DNA of 23,343 nt from contig UQDU01000033.1 of NCBI GenBank assembly GCA_900539915.1, forward strand, positions 1 to 23,343, given 5' to 3'. This stretch comes from an uncultured Bacteroidales bacterium. Lineage in GTDB: Bacteria > Bacteroidota > Bacteroidia > Bacteroidales > Muribaculaceae. Every line of letters begins with the position of its first letter. The stretch's first letter is position 1. The position numbers were made by a program, and so were the translations under genes. The notes under the pieces were generated by a model. That model saw nothing but the letters and a program-made list of their open reading frames with translations, did no database searches and was not told the DNA's origin. Positions 1-7,584 of the stretch are shown piece after piece.

Positions 1-33
1 ATCAAAAGATACACCACTCAGGATTTAACTTTT

Positions 34-135
34 GTTATTAAACACCCTCTTAAAAACAATAAGGATATACTGTGACTGTCCCTACAACAATGTTTGACCG
101 CCGGAAGTTTAAGAGGGTGTTATTAAACACCCTCT
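34..135. repeat. Direct and inverted AACACCCTCT repeat cluster
   Basis: A 17-base direct repeat (gttattaaacaccctct) occurs at 34-50 and again at 119-135. A 14-base inverted copy (tttaagagggtgtt at 108-121) matches aacaccctcttaaa at 41-54 exactly. The stretch between holds tgtccctac (77-85), which also occurs in the palindromic repeat near 19331. The AGGGTGTT core also appears in the repeat at 8370-8512. I read this as a member or fragment of a dispersed non-coding repeat family. There is no coding potential. Bases 1-33 show nothing I can name. Confidence 0.6.
112..135 (-). terminator. Stem-loop just after metY, possible terminator
   Basis: A perfect 10-bp stem (agagggtgtt at 112-121, aacaccctct at 126-135) with a 4-base loop begins 3 bases after the metY stop codon. 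On the transcribed strand it is followed by TTAAAC, not a long U tract, so it may stabilise the mRNA 3' end instead of, or as well as, terminating transcription. It is built from the repeat cluster at 34-135. Confidence 0.45.
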
Positions 136-138
136 AAC

Positions 139-1437
139 TCAAATCTTGTCCAATGCCTGGCGGATGTCAGCGATGATGTCGTCGGCACTCTCTATGCCCA
201 CCGAGAGGCGGATGAGGTCGGGGGCGATGCCGGCTTCGCGAAGCTGCTCGTCCGAGAGCTGGCGGTGGGTGTGGCTTGCCGGGTGGAGCACGCAGCTTCG
301 GGCATCGGCCACATGGGTGGCTATGGCGATGAGCTTGAGTGAGTCCATAAAGCGTATAGCTGCCTCGCGGTCACCTTTCAGGCCGAGGCATAGCACTCCG
401 CAAGAGCCGTTGGGCAGGTATTTCTGAGCCTTGGCATAGTCGGGATTGTCGGGGAGTCCGCAGTAGTTGACCCATGCCACGCGAGGGTCGGCGGCAAGAA
501 ATTCTGCAACCTTCTGGGCGTTCTCGCAATGGCGAGGCACACGCAGGTGCATCGACTCCAGACCGAGATTGAGCAGAAATGCGTTCTGAGGACTCGGTAT
601 CGAGCCGAGGTCGCGCATGAGCTGTGCGGTCAGTTTGACGGTATAAGCCTGATTGCCAAATGCTTTGGTATATGTCAGTCCGTGATATGAGGGGTCGGGA
701 GTGGTCAGCCCGGGGAAGCGGTCGGTATGTGCGTCCCAGTCAAAACGGCCTCCGTCCACTACCACGCCGCCCACCTGCGCACCGTGGCCGTCCATATATT
801 TGGTGGTGGAGTGGGTCACTATGTCGGCACCCCACTCGAGCGGACGGCAGTTGATGGGTGTGGCAAACGTGTTGTCGACAATCAGCGGCACCCCGGCCCT
901 GTGGGCCAGCGATGCCCAACGCTCTATGTCAAATACCTTACAGCCGGGATTGGATATGGTTTCGCCGAAGAATGCCTTGGTCTCGGGGCGTACTGCGGCC
1001 ATGATTTCCTCATCTGAGGCATCGGGCGAAAGCATCGTGCACTGTATGCCGAGCTTGGGCAGCGTCACGGCAAACAGGTTGTACGTGCCGCCATAGATTT
1101 CGTTGGATGCTATGATGTGGTCACCGGCCTCGGCTATGTTGAATATGGCGTAGAAATTGGCGGCCTGTCCGCTTGATGTCAACACCGCGCCCGAGCCGCC
1201 TTCGAGAGCCGCGATTTTGGCGGCTACGGCATCGTTTGTCGGGTTTTGCAGACGTGTATAGAAATAGCCGGATTTTTTCAGGTCGAAGAGGTCGGCCATC
1301 TCCTCCGTGTTGTCATACTTGAAAGTCGTGCTCTGGATGATAGGCACCTGGCGAGGCTGTCCGTTGCCGGGTTGCCATCCCCCCTGCACGCATATAGTGT
1401 CAAGAGATAGTTTCTGAGATTGCTTGTTAGAGTCCAT
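139..1437 (-). CDS. metY: O-acetylhomoserine sulfhydrylase (PLP-dependent)
   Basis: A 432-residue member of the Cys/Met-metabolism PLP enzyme family (fold type I). It probably makes homocysteine (or cysteine) from O-acetylhomoserine (or O-acetylserine) and sulfide in the cytoplasm. Visible family marks are YFYTRLQNPT (58-67), the SSGQAA phosphate-binding turn (88-93), VDNTFATP (187-194) and the Schiff-base lysine in HSTTKY (K213) followed by DGHG. The length fits the O-acetylhomoserine sulfhydrylase branch (about 430) better than the shorter cystathionine gamma-synthases (about 380). The ATG start gives a full N terminus. It lies 42 bp downstream of the WbsX-GT gene on the same strand. I see no promoter box in that gap, so it may be read through from the glycan genes although the function is unrelated. 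The family call is firm; exact substrate preference is inferred. Confidence 0.93.
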   Translation of the reverse strand: MDSNKQSQKLSLDTICVQGGWQPGNGQPRQVPIIQSTTFKYDNTEEMADLFDLKKSGYFYTRLQNPTNDAVAAKIAALEGGSGAVLTSSGQAANFYAIFNIAEAGDHIIASNEIYGGTYNLFAVTLPKLGIQCTMLSPDASDEEIMAAVRPETKAFFGETISNPGCKVFDIERWASLAHRAGVPLIVDNTFATPINCRPLEWGADIVTHSTTKYMDGHGAQVGGVVVDGGRFDWDAHTDRFPGLTTPDPSYHGLTYTKAFGNQAYTVKLTAQLMRDLGSIPSPQNAFLLNLGLESMHLRVPRHCENAQKVAEFLAADPRVAWVNYCGLPDNPDYAKAQKYLPNGSCGVLCLGLKGDREAAIRFMDSLKLIAIATHVADARSCVLHPASHTHRQLSDEQLREAGIAPDLIRLSVGIESADDIIADIRQALDKI

Positions 1438-1479
1438 ATATGTCTGATAGTTGGTAGTTTCGGTTGTTATTGAAATGGT

Positions 1480-3657
1480 TTATCGGTATCTGATTTCTTT
1501 GCGTCCCCAGTTCTTGGGCATCATGGCCTGCGAGCGGCGCATCTTTTCCATGAATTTTTGGGGATTAGCGGTGAGGAGTTTGTAGCGAGAGTATTGTTTA
1601 TGGCCGAGGAGCGTTTTTGCATCATCTTTGACCCGGGAAAGTTCTTCGGACACCTTTGTGATGTATTTGAGGTTGATGGTCGGGTCGATGCCTCGCAGAC
1701 GTGCCAGTTTCTTGGCCGCCTTCAGCCCTTGACGTAGCAACAGTCCCTTGTCCTGGATTTTCTGGAAATGCTCGGTGCAGGTCAGGACATCCATAAGGTC
1801 GTTGCCGACAAACATGAGCATATCGGCTGAAATATGTTTGCCGAAGTGGCGCAGATATTTCTCGCGGTGCTTGTTGAATACGTATTCCTGACACTCACTT
1901 ATGCGTGAGGTGTCGGCTGTTATTGAGTTGTTGCGTGAGCGTGTCTTTTGGCGGTAGAGGAGCAGACGCTCTGGAATCAGCCGTACCTGATTGGGTATTT
2001 CATCTCCGAGAACCCTTATCCAGAACTCCCAATCTTCCATGGCTGTACGCATCTTCTCGTCAAATCCGCCAGCTTTGAGGTAATCTTCCCGACGTAGCAT
2101 GGCTGAGACATGTATGTTGTTGTGCAGCAGCTCTTCGCGGAAGTCGGTATAGGCGAGTTCGGGAGTATGTGTGTCAGCCCCGAAAAATTTCCAATTGGCA
2201 TACACGACTTTGATGTCAGGCAGTGTTTCCAGTACATCCACACACTTCTGGATGTATTGTGGCAGCAACATGTCGTCACCGTCAAGACTCATGACATACT
2301 TGCCGGTGGCCTTTGACGCTGCGAAGTTACGTGCGGCGCTTACGCCGTGATTGTCGGTATGATAAAATCTGATACGCTTGTCGCGTGCGGCCCATCGGGT
2401 GGCGACATCAGCCACATTGTCAGGCGAGCCGTCATCTACTACTATAGCTTCCCAGTTGGTATATGTTTGGCTGACGAGTGACTGCAAGGTTTCATCAAGA
2501 TATTTTTCCTGTCCGTAGGCAGCAATCAGCACGGAGACTTTGGGCGCGTCTGTGGCGGCATCAGGATGTATCCTGCTGGCTACCGTTTCAAGATAACCAC
2601 GGCCAAATTCGCGGTCGGGTTCGATGTAATTGCCCTCGCCCCATTCGTTCCAGGATTTGAGGAATATGATGCGATTATCCTCGTCGCGGTCTTTCACGGC
2701 ATCAATGGCATTGTCAAGAAGCGAGCCGAACAGTTCGGGGGTGCTTCCGTCAAATACTACGCCTCTCAGGCCGCTGCGTGGCGTGTGGTCCCAGTTGCTG
2801 TAGACCGTAGGGTATATGCCGTCGGCACTGTCTTCTGCGGTCACCATGGTGTCGATTACATCGCGGTATGGTACCACTATCGGGCGGTGTAAAAGCTTGG
2901 ATTTGAGTTTGGCCTGTTTGTAGAGTTGTTTCTTCTTTTGCTTGAAATCATGGAATCGGCACACGTTTATGGCATCTATACCTAATGACAGCATGGCATC
3001 CTTTTCGTCGTCAGGGAAGTATGATATGCCTACGAAGTGAAACCCCGGAAGGCCGTTTTCAGTGGCGAGTTTGCGCCACAATGCTATCTTGTCACGGATG
3101 GCTTCAGGATTGTCAAGCGGATGGTATATGACAAACAGCAGCTTGCCGTTGACCGTGATGTAGCGTTTGTCTCTGAACGTAGGCAACAGTGACATGAAAT
3201 GCGCCCTGTCATCTTCTGCTCCGGGATAAGTCTGCTGTATGAGATAGGAGCGAGTCTTAAGTCCGTGTTCAAATCCGTGCCACGACTCGTTGGCCCAGCC
3301 GATGCAAAAAGGGAAGTCAGGCTTGCCGCTTTCCACCACTTCCTGTAGCGGACGCTCAAGCATCTGCTTGCCATGACCGAACCAATAATGCCAGTAGCAG
3401 AATCCCTCGATGCCATATTGCCGTGCGAGGGCAGCCTGCTGCTCACGCACTTCCGGCACTCGGAGGTCATAATACCCCAGTTCGGTAGGGAGCTTGGGCT
3501 GCTTATGCCCCCGGTAGAGAGGCTGAGCCTTGCCTACATTGGTCCATTCGGTAAACCCCTTCTCCCAAAACACATCGTTTTCGGGCACAGGATGGAACTG
3601 GGGCAGATAAAAGGCTATGATTCGGGCCGGTTTCTCGGTATGCTTTTCAGTTATCAT
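1480..3657 (-). CDS. WbsX-like glycan protein fused to GT2 glycosyltransferase
   Basis: A 725-residue two-domain protein. Residues 11-360 match the WbsX family (related to GH99-type folds): IIAFYLPQFHPVPEND near the start, FWEKGFTEWTNV (30-41), FCYWHYWF (86-93), GWANESW (120-126) and the closing FLKSWNEWGEGNYIEP (332-347). Residues 373-600 form a GT-A family 2 glycosyltransferase with VSVLIAAYG (374-382), VVDDGSPD (406-413), the metal-binding LDGDD (458-462) and EDWEFW (541-546). A basic helical tail follows. There is no signal peptide or membrane helix, so it should act at the cytoplasmic face on O-antigen or capsule-like glycan. Its ATG overlaps the stop of the upstream GT2 gene by four bases (ATGA), implying translational coupling. 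The sugar transferred cannot be told from sequence. Confidence 0.9.
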   Translation of the reverse strand: MITEKHTEKPARIIAFYLPQFHPVPENDVFWEKGFTEWTNVGKAQPLYRGHKQPKLPTELGYYDLRVPEVREQQAALARQYGIEGFCYWHYWFGHGKQMLERPLQEVVESGKPDFPFCIGWANESWHGFEHGLKTRSYLIQQTYPGAEDDRAHFMSLLPTFRDKRYITVNGKLLFVIYHPLDNPEAIRDKIALWRKLATENGLPGFHFVGISYFPDDEKDAMLSLGIDAINVCRFHDFKQKKKQLYKQAKLKSKLLHRPIVVPYRDVIDTMVTAEDSADGIYPTVYSNWDHTPRSGLRGVVFDGSTPELFGSLLDNAIDAVKDRDEDNRIIFLKSWNEWGEGNYIEPDREFGRGYLETVASRIHPDAATDAPKVSVLIAAYGQEKYLDETLQSLVSQTYTNWEAIVVDDGSPDNVADVATRWAARDKRIRFYHTDNHGVSAARNFAASKATGKYVMSLDGDDMLLPQYIQKCVDVLETLPDIKVVYANWKFFGADTHTPELAYTDFREELLHNNIHVSAMLRREDYLKAGGFDEKMRTAMEDWEFWIRVLGDEIPNQVRLIPERLLLYRQKTRSRNNSITADTSRISECQEYVFNKHREKYLRHFGKHISADMLMFVGNDLMDVLTCTEHFQKIQDKGLLLRQGLKAAKKLARLRGIDPTINLKYITKVSEELSRVKDDAKTLLGHKQYSRYKLLTANPQKFMEKMRRSQAMMPKNWGRKEIRYR

Positions 3658-4652
3658 TGTTTCGGGGGTATTGTGTCCAATACTACTGGCGTAGAGATGC
3701 TGAGGAGGTAAGTGATTGATGGGGTGAGCGGTTCGCGCCCTCTGGCAGCTCTCATCAGCGAAGAGAATACGTATTTGATATATCTGCGTTTGCGGTGACG
3801 GGGAGGATTATGCCGTTGAATATATGTATGATAACGCAGGGCATTGGAGCGCGGGTCAGTGTGAGAGGCAAGTATCCTCACTGCGATAGGAGAAAACACT
3901 TTCCAGTACTCCTCTTCTTCGCGCTGCAATTCTTCGCGGCGGTCATTGTATGACAGCCAGGTGGTGGATGATTGGTGCTGTCTGAAAGAGTTGAGTCTGA
4001 GCCTGATTTCTGCAATATTGCCCTTTAGCGACATCTCCGACCAGAAAGCCCAGTCGCCTATATGGCGGAGTTTTTCGTAGACCCTGATGTCTAATGCCTT
4101 GAATGTATCGGCTCTGAACAATACCATGCTTGCATTATAAACCACATTATGGGCTATTAGACGGGATGCAAAATATGTAGTTCCGTCATAAATGACTGTC
4201 TCCCCATTGGCTTCAGGTGGTGTGTAGGGAGTATAAACTGTGGTTTCGATGTGATTTTCCATCTCTTTGCCGGCTGTGTCAATCAGTCGGGAGAGGGTGT
4301 AGGCCACGGCGACATCTTCACGGCTGTCAAGGGTATTGACCGTGTGATGAAGAAATTCGGCATCAGCCACGTCATCAGCTTCTGCTATCCATATGTATTT
4401 GCCAGATGCCATGGATATGCCTTTGCTCCATTGTAGGAAAGGGGAACCTGTATTTGTGGCATTGTAAACGATATGGCTGACTTTGGGATGTTCTCTGTAA
4501 CGCTCTATGATTTCCCGAGAATTGTCTGATGAGCAATCGTCAAGGATGATTATTTCAAAGTCCTGGTATGTCTGGCGCAGTATGGAGTCAATCCTTTGGG
4601 TGAGGTATTGGCTGTAATTGTAGTTTGGAACTATTACTGAGACTTTTGGCAT
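3654..4652 (-). CDS. Family 2 glycosyltransferase
   Basis: A 332-residue cytosolic GT2 enzyme. It has the N-terminal nucleotide-sugar fold VSVIVPNYNYS (4-14), LDDCSSDNS (37-45) and the DxD-equivalent IAEADD (89-94), plus RHIGDWAFW in the acceptor region. The C-terminal part is basic and ends in a mildly hydrophobic stretch that could touch the membrane. The first gene of a two-gene transcription unit: it overlaps the downstream WbsX-GT2 gene by four bases and is preceded by a strong consensus promoter at 4780-4810. It is a close paralogue of the rightward gene at 5795-6769: both carry DNSR-(E/D)-II, HPKVSHIV, a QW-K/S motif and W-IAE-DD. Acceptor and donor are unknown. Confidence 0.92.
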   Translation of the reverse strand: MPKVSVIVPNYNYSQYLTQRIDSILRQTYQDFEIIILDDCSSDNSREIIERYREHPKVSHIVYNATNTGSPFLQWSKGISMASGKYIWIAEADDVADAEFLHHTVNTLDSREDVAVAYTLSRLIDTAGKEMENHIETTVYTPYTPPEANGETVIYDGTTYFASRLIAHNVVYNASMVLFRADTFKALDIRVYEKLRHIGDWAFWSEMSLKGNIAEIRLRLNSFRQHQSSTTWLSYNDRREELQREEEEYWKVFSPIAVRILASHTDPRSNALRYHTYIQRHNPPRHRKRRYIKYVFSSLMRAARGREPLTPSITYLLSISTPVVLDTIPPKQ

Positions 4653-4779
4653 ACTGATTAAGCGTGGACTTGGAAGCCGATTGGTTCAGCTGTTAAGACA
4701 TATGCAAAGATACTCATTATCCACCGTTTTTCATACTATCAATGATAAAGTCACGTAAATGGGAGGGAGAATACTGAAA

Positions 4780-4810
4780 CAAAAATAACACAGGGTAAGT
4801 AAGTTGCAAA
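4780..4810 (-). promoter_or_regulatory. Bacteroidota-type promoter for GT2/WbsX-GT2 unit
   Basis: Read on the minus strand, TTTG (4810-4807) is followed after exactly 19 bases by TATTTTTG (4787-4780). This matches the Bacteroides consensus TTTG-N19-21-TAnnTTTG. Transcription would start near 4774 and give a leader of about 120 bases before the ATG at 4652. A second -7-like TATCTTTG at 4712-4705 has no -33 box at the right distance and may be a weak alternative. Confidence 0.75.
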
Positions 4811-4846
4811 TTGTGTTTGGGGCATAGTGTCGATTTTATGGTGATG

Positions 4847-5740
4847 TCAGTCGCGGTAGCGGAGTTGCTGCCACTTGAGGGTCAGGAGATGGCGGTAGTA
4901 GTGGTGGGATGAGGATGGGAGGTCGCGGTAGAGCTGCATGAGGCGGCGCACGGCGTTGTCGGAGATGGCCGAACGGATGGCTTTGAAGATGAAGCCGTAG
5001 AGGCAGCGGCATTTGGCGTCATTGACAGCCTTGTCGTCAATCGGGTCAACCGACATGACGGGGATGCGTGACCATTTGGTGTAGAACATGTCGAGAGTGG
5101 CCCGCATCCATGGCTCAGTGTAGCTGCCGGCCGAGAGATGCATCACATCCACGCCATACATCACATAGTTTTTGAAATCTGCTGCCGCTATATCCACTGA
5201 GAAGTCTATGTCGTAGCAGTGAAAGCCGTCAAGCACATGCTGGTCAAACGGAAACTCGGCCCATACATCGCGGCGCACCGCCATGGCGAGACCGTCGACC
5301 GTGATGACCTGACGGAACGTTTCCCCATCTAAGGCACCGGCCGATACCTCGTGGCACACGCCGTCCTCGACATGACGCAGCGATGCTCTCATATATTCCG
5401 GCCCTCCCTGGTCCCATCCGCCGGGGACAGGTACACGCAGTGTGCTTCCGGCAAATCCGATTACACCTGTCGATGGCTCGGAGAGTTTCCGGAGGAGCTT
5501 CCACCCCCATCCGGGGCTTGAGATTATGACATCTTCGTGGATAAACAGCAGATACGGTGCCGAGGTCAGTTCTGCGCCCTCGTTGTATATGTCGGCTATC
5601 GGTCGGGAGTCGCCGCGGTTGTCTATTACCTGTATTTCCAGGTCTATGCCGGCGGTGCGTCTGAGTGATTCGGTGCAGTCACGGCACTTGTCCGGGTCGA
5701 TGCTGCAGACTATTACAGAGAGTCGGTCGGATGAATTCAT
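4847..5740 (-). CDS. Glycosyltransferase, GT2-like (Glyco_tranf_2_5 type)
   Basis: A 297-residue protein with a short, divergent GT-A fold. Residues 7-15 (LSVIVCSID) form the first strand, IQVIDNRGD (37-44) the nucleotide-binding turn, and FIHEDVII (66-73) replaces the usual DxD with HED. GFHCYDIDFS (171-180) and the preceding conserved VDGLAMAVRRDVW segment are typical of the Bacteroidota family often annotated only as glycosyltransferase. It has no signal peptide or membrane helix. It is divergent from the rightward glycan run, with only 54 bases between the two start codons. No TAnnTTTG box is visible on its own strand, so its promoter is unclear. It ends 194 bp before the next leftward gene, which has its own promoter. 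Specificity is unknown. Confidence 0.82.
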   Translation of the reverse strand: MNSSDRLSVIVCSIDPDKCRDCTESLRRTAGIDLEIQVIDNRGDSRPIADIYNEGAELTSAPYLLFIHEDVIISSPGWGWKLLRKLSEPSTGVIGFAGSTLRVPVPGGWDQGGPEYMRASLRHVEDGVCHEVSAGALDGETFRQVITVDGLAMAVRRDVWAEFPFDQHVLDGFHCYDIDFSVDIAAADFKNYVMYGVDVMHLSAGSYTEPWMRATLDMFYTKWSRIPVMSVDPIDDKAVNDAKCRCLYGFIFKAIRSAISDNAVRRLMQLYRDLPSSSHHYYRHLLTLKWQQLRYRD

Positions 5741-5781
5741 GTGAGCACTGAGTGTTTATGCGAATTTACGAATAATTTTTG

Positions 5782-5789
5782 TACTTTTG
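5782..5789 (+). promoter_or_regulatory. -7 box (TACTTTTG) of the rightward glycan run
   Basis: TACTTTTG fits the Bacteroidota -7 consensus TAnnTTTG. It ends only five bases before the ATG at 5795, so the predicted transcription start falls at or next to the start codon, implying a leaderless or near-leaderless mRNA. No convincing TTTG -33 box lies 19-21 bases upstream; the nearest is TTTA at 5755-5758, 23 bases away. Confidence 0.55.
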
Positions 5790-5794
5790 TCATT

Positions 5795-6769
5795 ATGCAG
5801 CGTCCATCTGAGCCACATACACCGCTTGTATCGGTGATTATACCCAATTATAACCACGCTCCGTTTCTGCGTGAGCGCATCAGCAGCGTGCTCGGGCAGG
5901 AGATGGATGATATGGAGGTAATCATCCTGGATGACAGTTCCACTGACAACAGTCGTGACATCATAGACTCTTATCGCTCTCATCCCAAGGTGAGCCATAT
6001 CGTATGCAATGATAACAACTCCGGCTCTACTTTTGCTCAATGGAAGCGCGGACTGAGAGTGGCTCGTGGCCGATATGTGTGGATAGCCGAGAGCGATGAC
6101 AGCGCCGACAGCCGTTTCCTGTCATCGTTGGTGCCCCTGATGGAAGCCCGCCCTGAGGCCGTGGTGGCCTACTGCGGCTCGCATATCATAGATGCCCGTG
6201 GAGAGGTGATACCCGGAGCAGACTGGGACCGCATGGGCCGCAACGCTCCGGCTGTCGAAGTGATGGATTCCCACACCATGATACGCCGCAACCTGCTGAT
6301 GAACAATGGCATCTATAATGCTTCAATGGCTCTGTTCAGACGCGAGGCCGCTCCTGAGATTGACGGGAGACTTACGGCCATGCGTTTTTGCGGTGACTGG
6401 TGGTTTTGGTCGGAGCTGGCTCAGAGAGGCTGCGCCATACGCCTCAGAGAGCGTCATAACCGCTTCCGTCAGCATGACATGAAGGTGTCACCTGCGGCAT
6501 CGAAGGAGGGGCTGACTTACTCCGAGGGATTCTGCGTCATCAATGGCATGGCTGATTTTCTCCATCTGTCGCCGCTGCAACGCAAGGTGCTCGCAGGGCG
6601 CACATTTAAGCGTCTGCGCCGGTTTCCGTCATTGTCACCGGCATGCGATGCGGAGATTCGTCAGGGCTTCGAAACTCTCTTGCACGGCGACAACTGGCGC
6701 CATCCGTTGGCATTGATTGCGCTGTATGAAATAGACAAGGTGCTCAACTTCTCACATCTATATGATTGA
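5795..6769 (+). CDS. Family 2 glycosyltransferase
   Basis: A 324-residue GT2 enzyme. The first ATG (5795) is preferred over an in-frame GTG at 5741, because the -7 box lies between them and the extra 18 residues are not conserved-looking. Motifs are VSVIIPNYNHAPF near the N terminus, ILDDSSTDNSRDII, the WIAESDD acidic site and FCGDWWFWSE in the acceptor domain. It is cytosolic, with no membrane helices. It is a clear paralogue of the leftward enzyme at 3654-4652 and the first gene of a rightward run with a second GT2 and a WaaP-like kinase. Only a few bases separate its stop from the next start. Likely role: adding a sugar to lipooligosaccharide core or a related surface glycan; donor and acceptor cannot be inferred. 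Confidence 0.9.
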   Translation: MQRPSEPHTPLVSVIIPNYNHAPFLRERISSVLGQEMDDMEVIILDDSSTDNSRDIIDSYRSHPKVSHIVCNDNNSGSTFAQWKRGLRVARGRYVWIAESDDSADSRFLSSLVPLMEARPEAVVAYCGSHIIDARGEVIPGADWDRMGRNAPAVEVMDSHTMIRRNLLMNNGIYNASMALFRREAAPEIDGRLTAMRFCGDWWFWSELAQRGCAIRLRERHNRFRQHDMKVSPAASKEGLTYSEGFCVINGMADFLHLSPLQRKVLAGRTFKRLRRFPSLSPACDAEIRQGFETLLHGDNWRHPLALIALYEIDKVLNFSHLYD

Positions 6770-6774
6770 AGGCT

Positions 6775-7584
6775 ATGCTCGTATCGTTGATAATCTCCAC
6801 ATATAATGCTCCGGTAGCTTTGCTGCGCACTCTTGAGAGTGTAGCATCACAGACGGAGTATCCACATGAGGTCATCGTGGCTGATGACGGCTCGGCGGAA
6901 GATACAGCCGCCGTGGTCAGGAAGTTCGCGGAATCTGCGCCGTTTACTCTCAGGCATGTGTGGCATGAGGACCGCGGTTTCCGCCTCGGAGCGATACGCA
7001 ATAAGGCCATTGCGGCGGCCGAGGGCGACTATATAGTGCAGATCGACGGTGATATACTGCTGCATCCGCGCTTTGTGGAGGACCACCGGCATTATGCACG
7101 CAAGGGAGCGTTTGCTTGTGGCAGCAGGGTGCTTCTCGGCGAGCGGTTGACTGAAGAGATATTTCGCGACGGAATCCGCGGCATAACTCCGTGGACTCGC
7201 GATATTCTCAACCGCAAAAACGCGCTGCGCTCTCCGATGCTTGCTGCGGCTGTCGGCAGTATTGCCTCCGGCAAACTGAAATACCGTGGTTGCAACATGG
7301 CTTTCTGGCGTGATGACCTCGTGGCGGTCAACGGCTATGACGAGAACTACAGCGGCTGGGGTTGCGAAGACCATGACCTCGTGGCGCGCCTGATCAACAA
7401 TGGCGTTGAGTTTCTGCCGTTGCGCCATGTGGCTGTATGCTACCACATGTGGCATCCGTCGTCCAAGGAGGCCGAATCATTTGACCGCAACAACCGTCTG
7501 CTTGCCGAGACACGCAGCAGCGGCCGCACCCGATGTGACAACGGTCTTGACAATTATCTTCAACCCCCTCTTACTGTAGAGTAA
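6775..7584 (+). CDS. GT2 glycosyltransferase with C-terminal GT7-like domain
   Basis: A 269-residue enzyme. The ATG at 6775 gives a standard family N terminus (MLVSLIISTYNAP); a TTG nine bases earlier is possible but less likely. Features in order are VADDGSAED (35-43), EDRGFRLGAIRNKA (65-78), DGD metal site (91-93), and the galactosyltransferase-like GWGCEDHDL (194-202), whose acidic residues usually complete the active site in Glyco_transf_7C proteins. The GFR-x-GAIRN motif is typical of Bacteroidota lipooligosaccharide and capsule glycosyltransferases. It starts six bases after the upstream stop, and its TAA overlaps the next ATG by one base, so the three genes are surely co-transcribed. 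Substrates are not known. Confidence 0.9.
   Translation: MLVSLIISTYNAPVALLRTLESVASQTEYPHEVIVADDGSAEDTAAVVRKFAESAPFTLRHVWHEDRGFRLGAIRNKAIAAAEGDYIVQIDGDILLHPRFVEDHRHYARKGAFACGSRVLLGERLTEEIFRDGIRGITPWTRDILNRKNALRSPMLAAAVGSIASGKLKYRGCNMAFWRDDLVAVNGYDENYSGWGCEDHDLVARLINNGVEFLPLRHVAVCYHMWHPSSKEAESFDRNNRLLAETRSSGRTRCDNGLDNYLQPPLTVE

Noticed and set aside
34..135. Possible CRISPR-like repeat
   Set aside because: Only two direct copies with one inverted copy, no regular spacers, and no cas genes nearby.
5741..5794. GTG start adding 18 residues to the rightward GT2
   Set aside because: The -7 box lies between the GTG and the ATG, and the extension does not resemble the paralogue's N terminus.
6847..7455. 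Leftward 202-residue frame inside the 6775-7584 glycosyltransferase
   Set aside because: The opposite strand carries a full GT2 with DGD and GWGCEDHDL motifs; the antisense frame has no recognisable domain.
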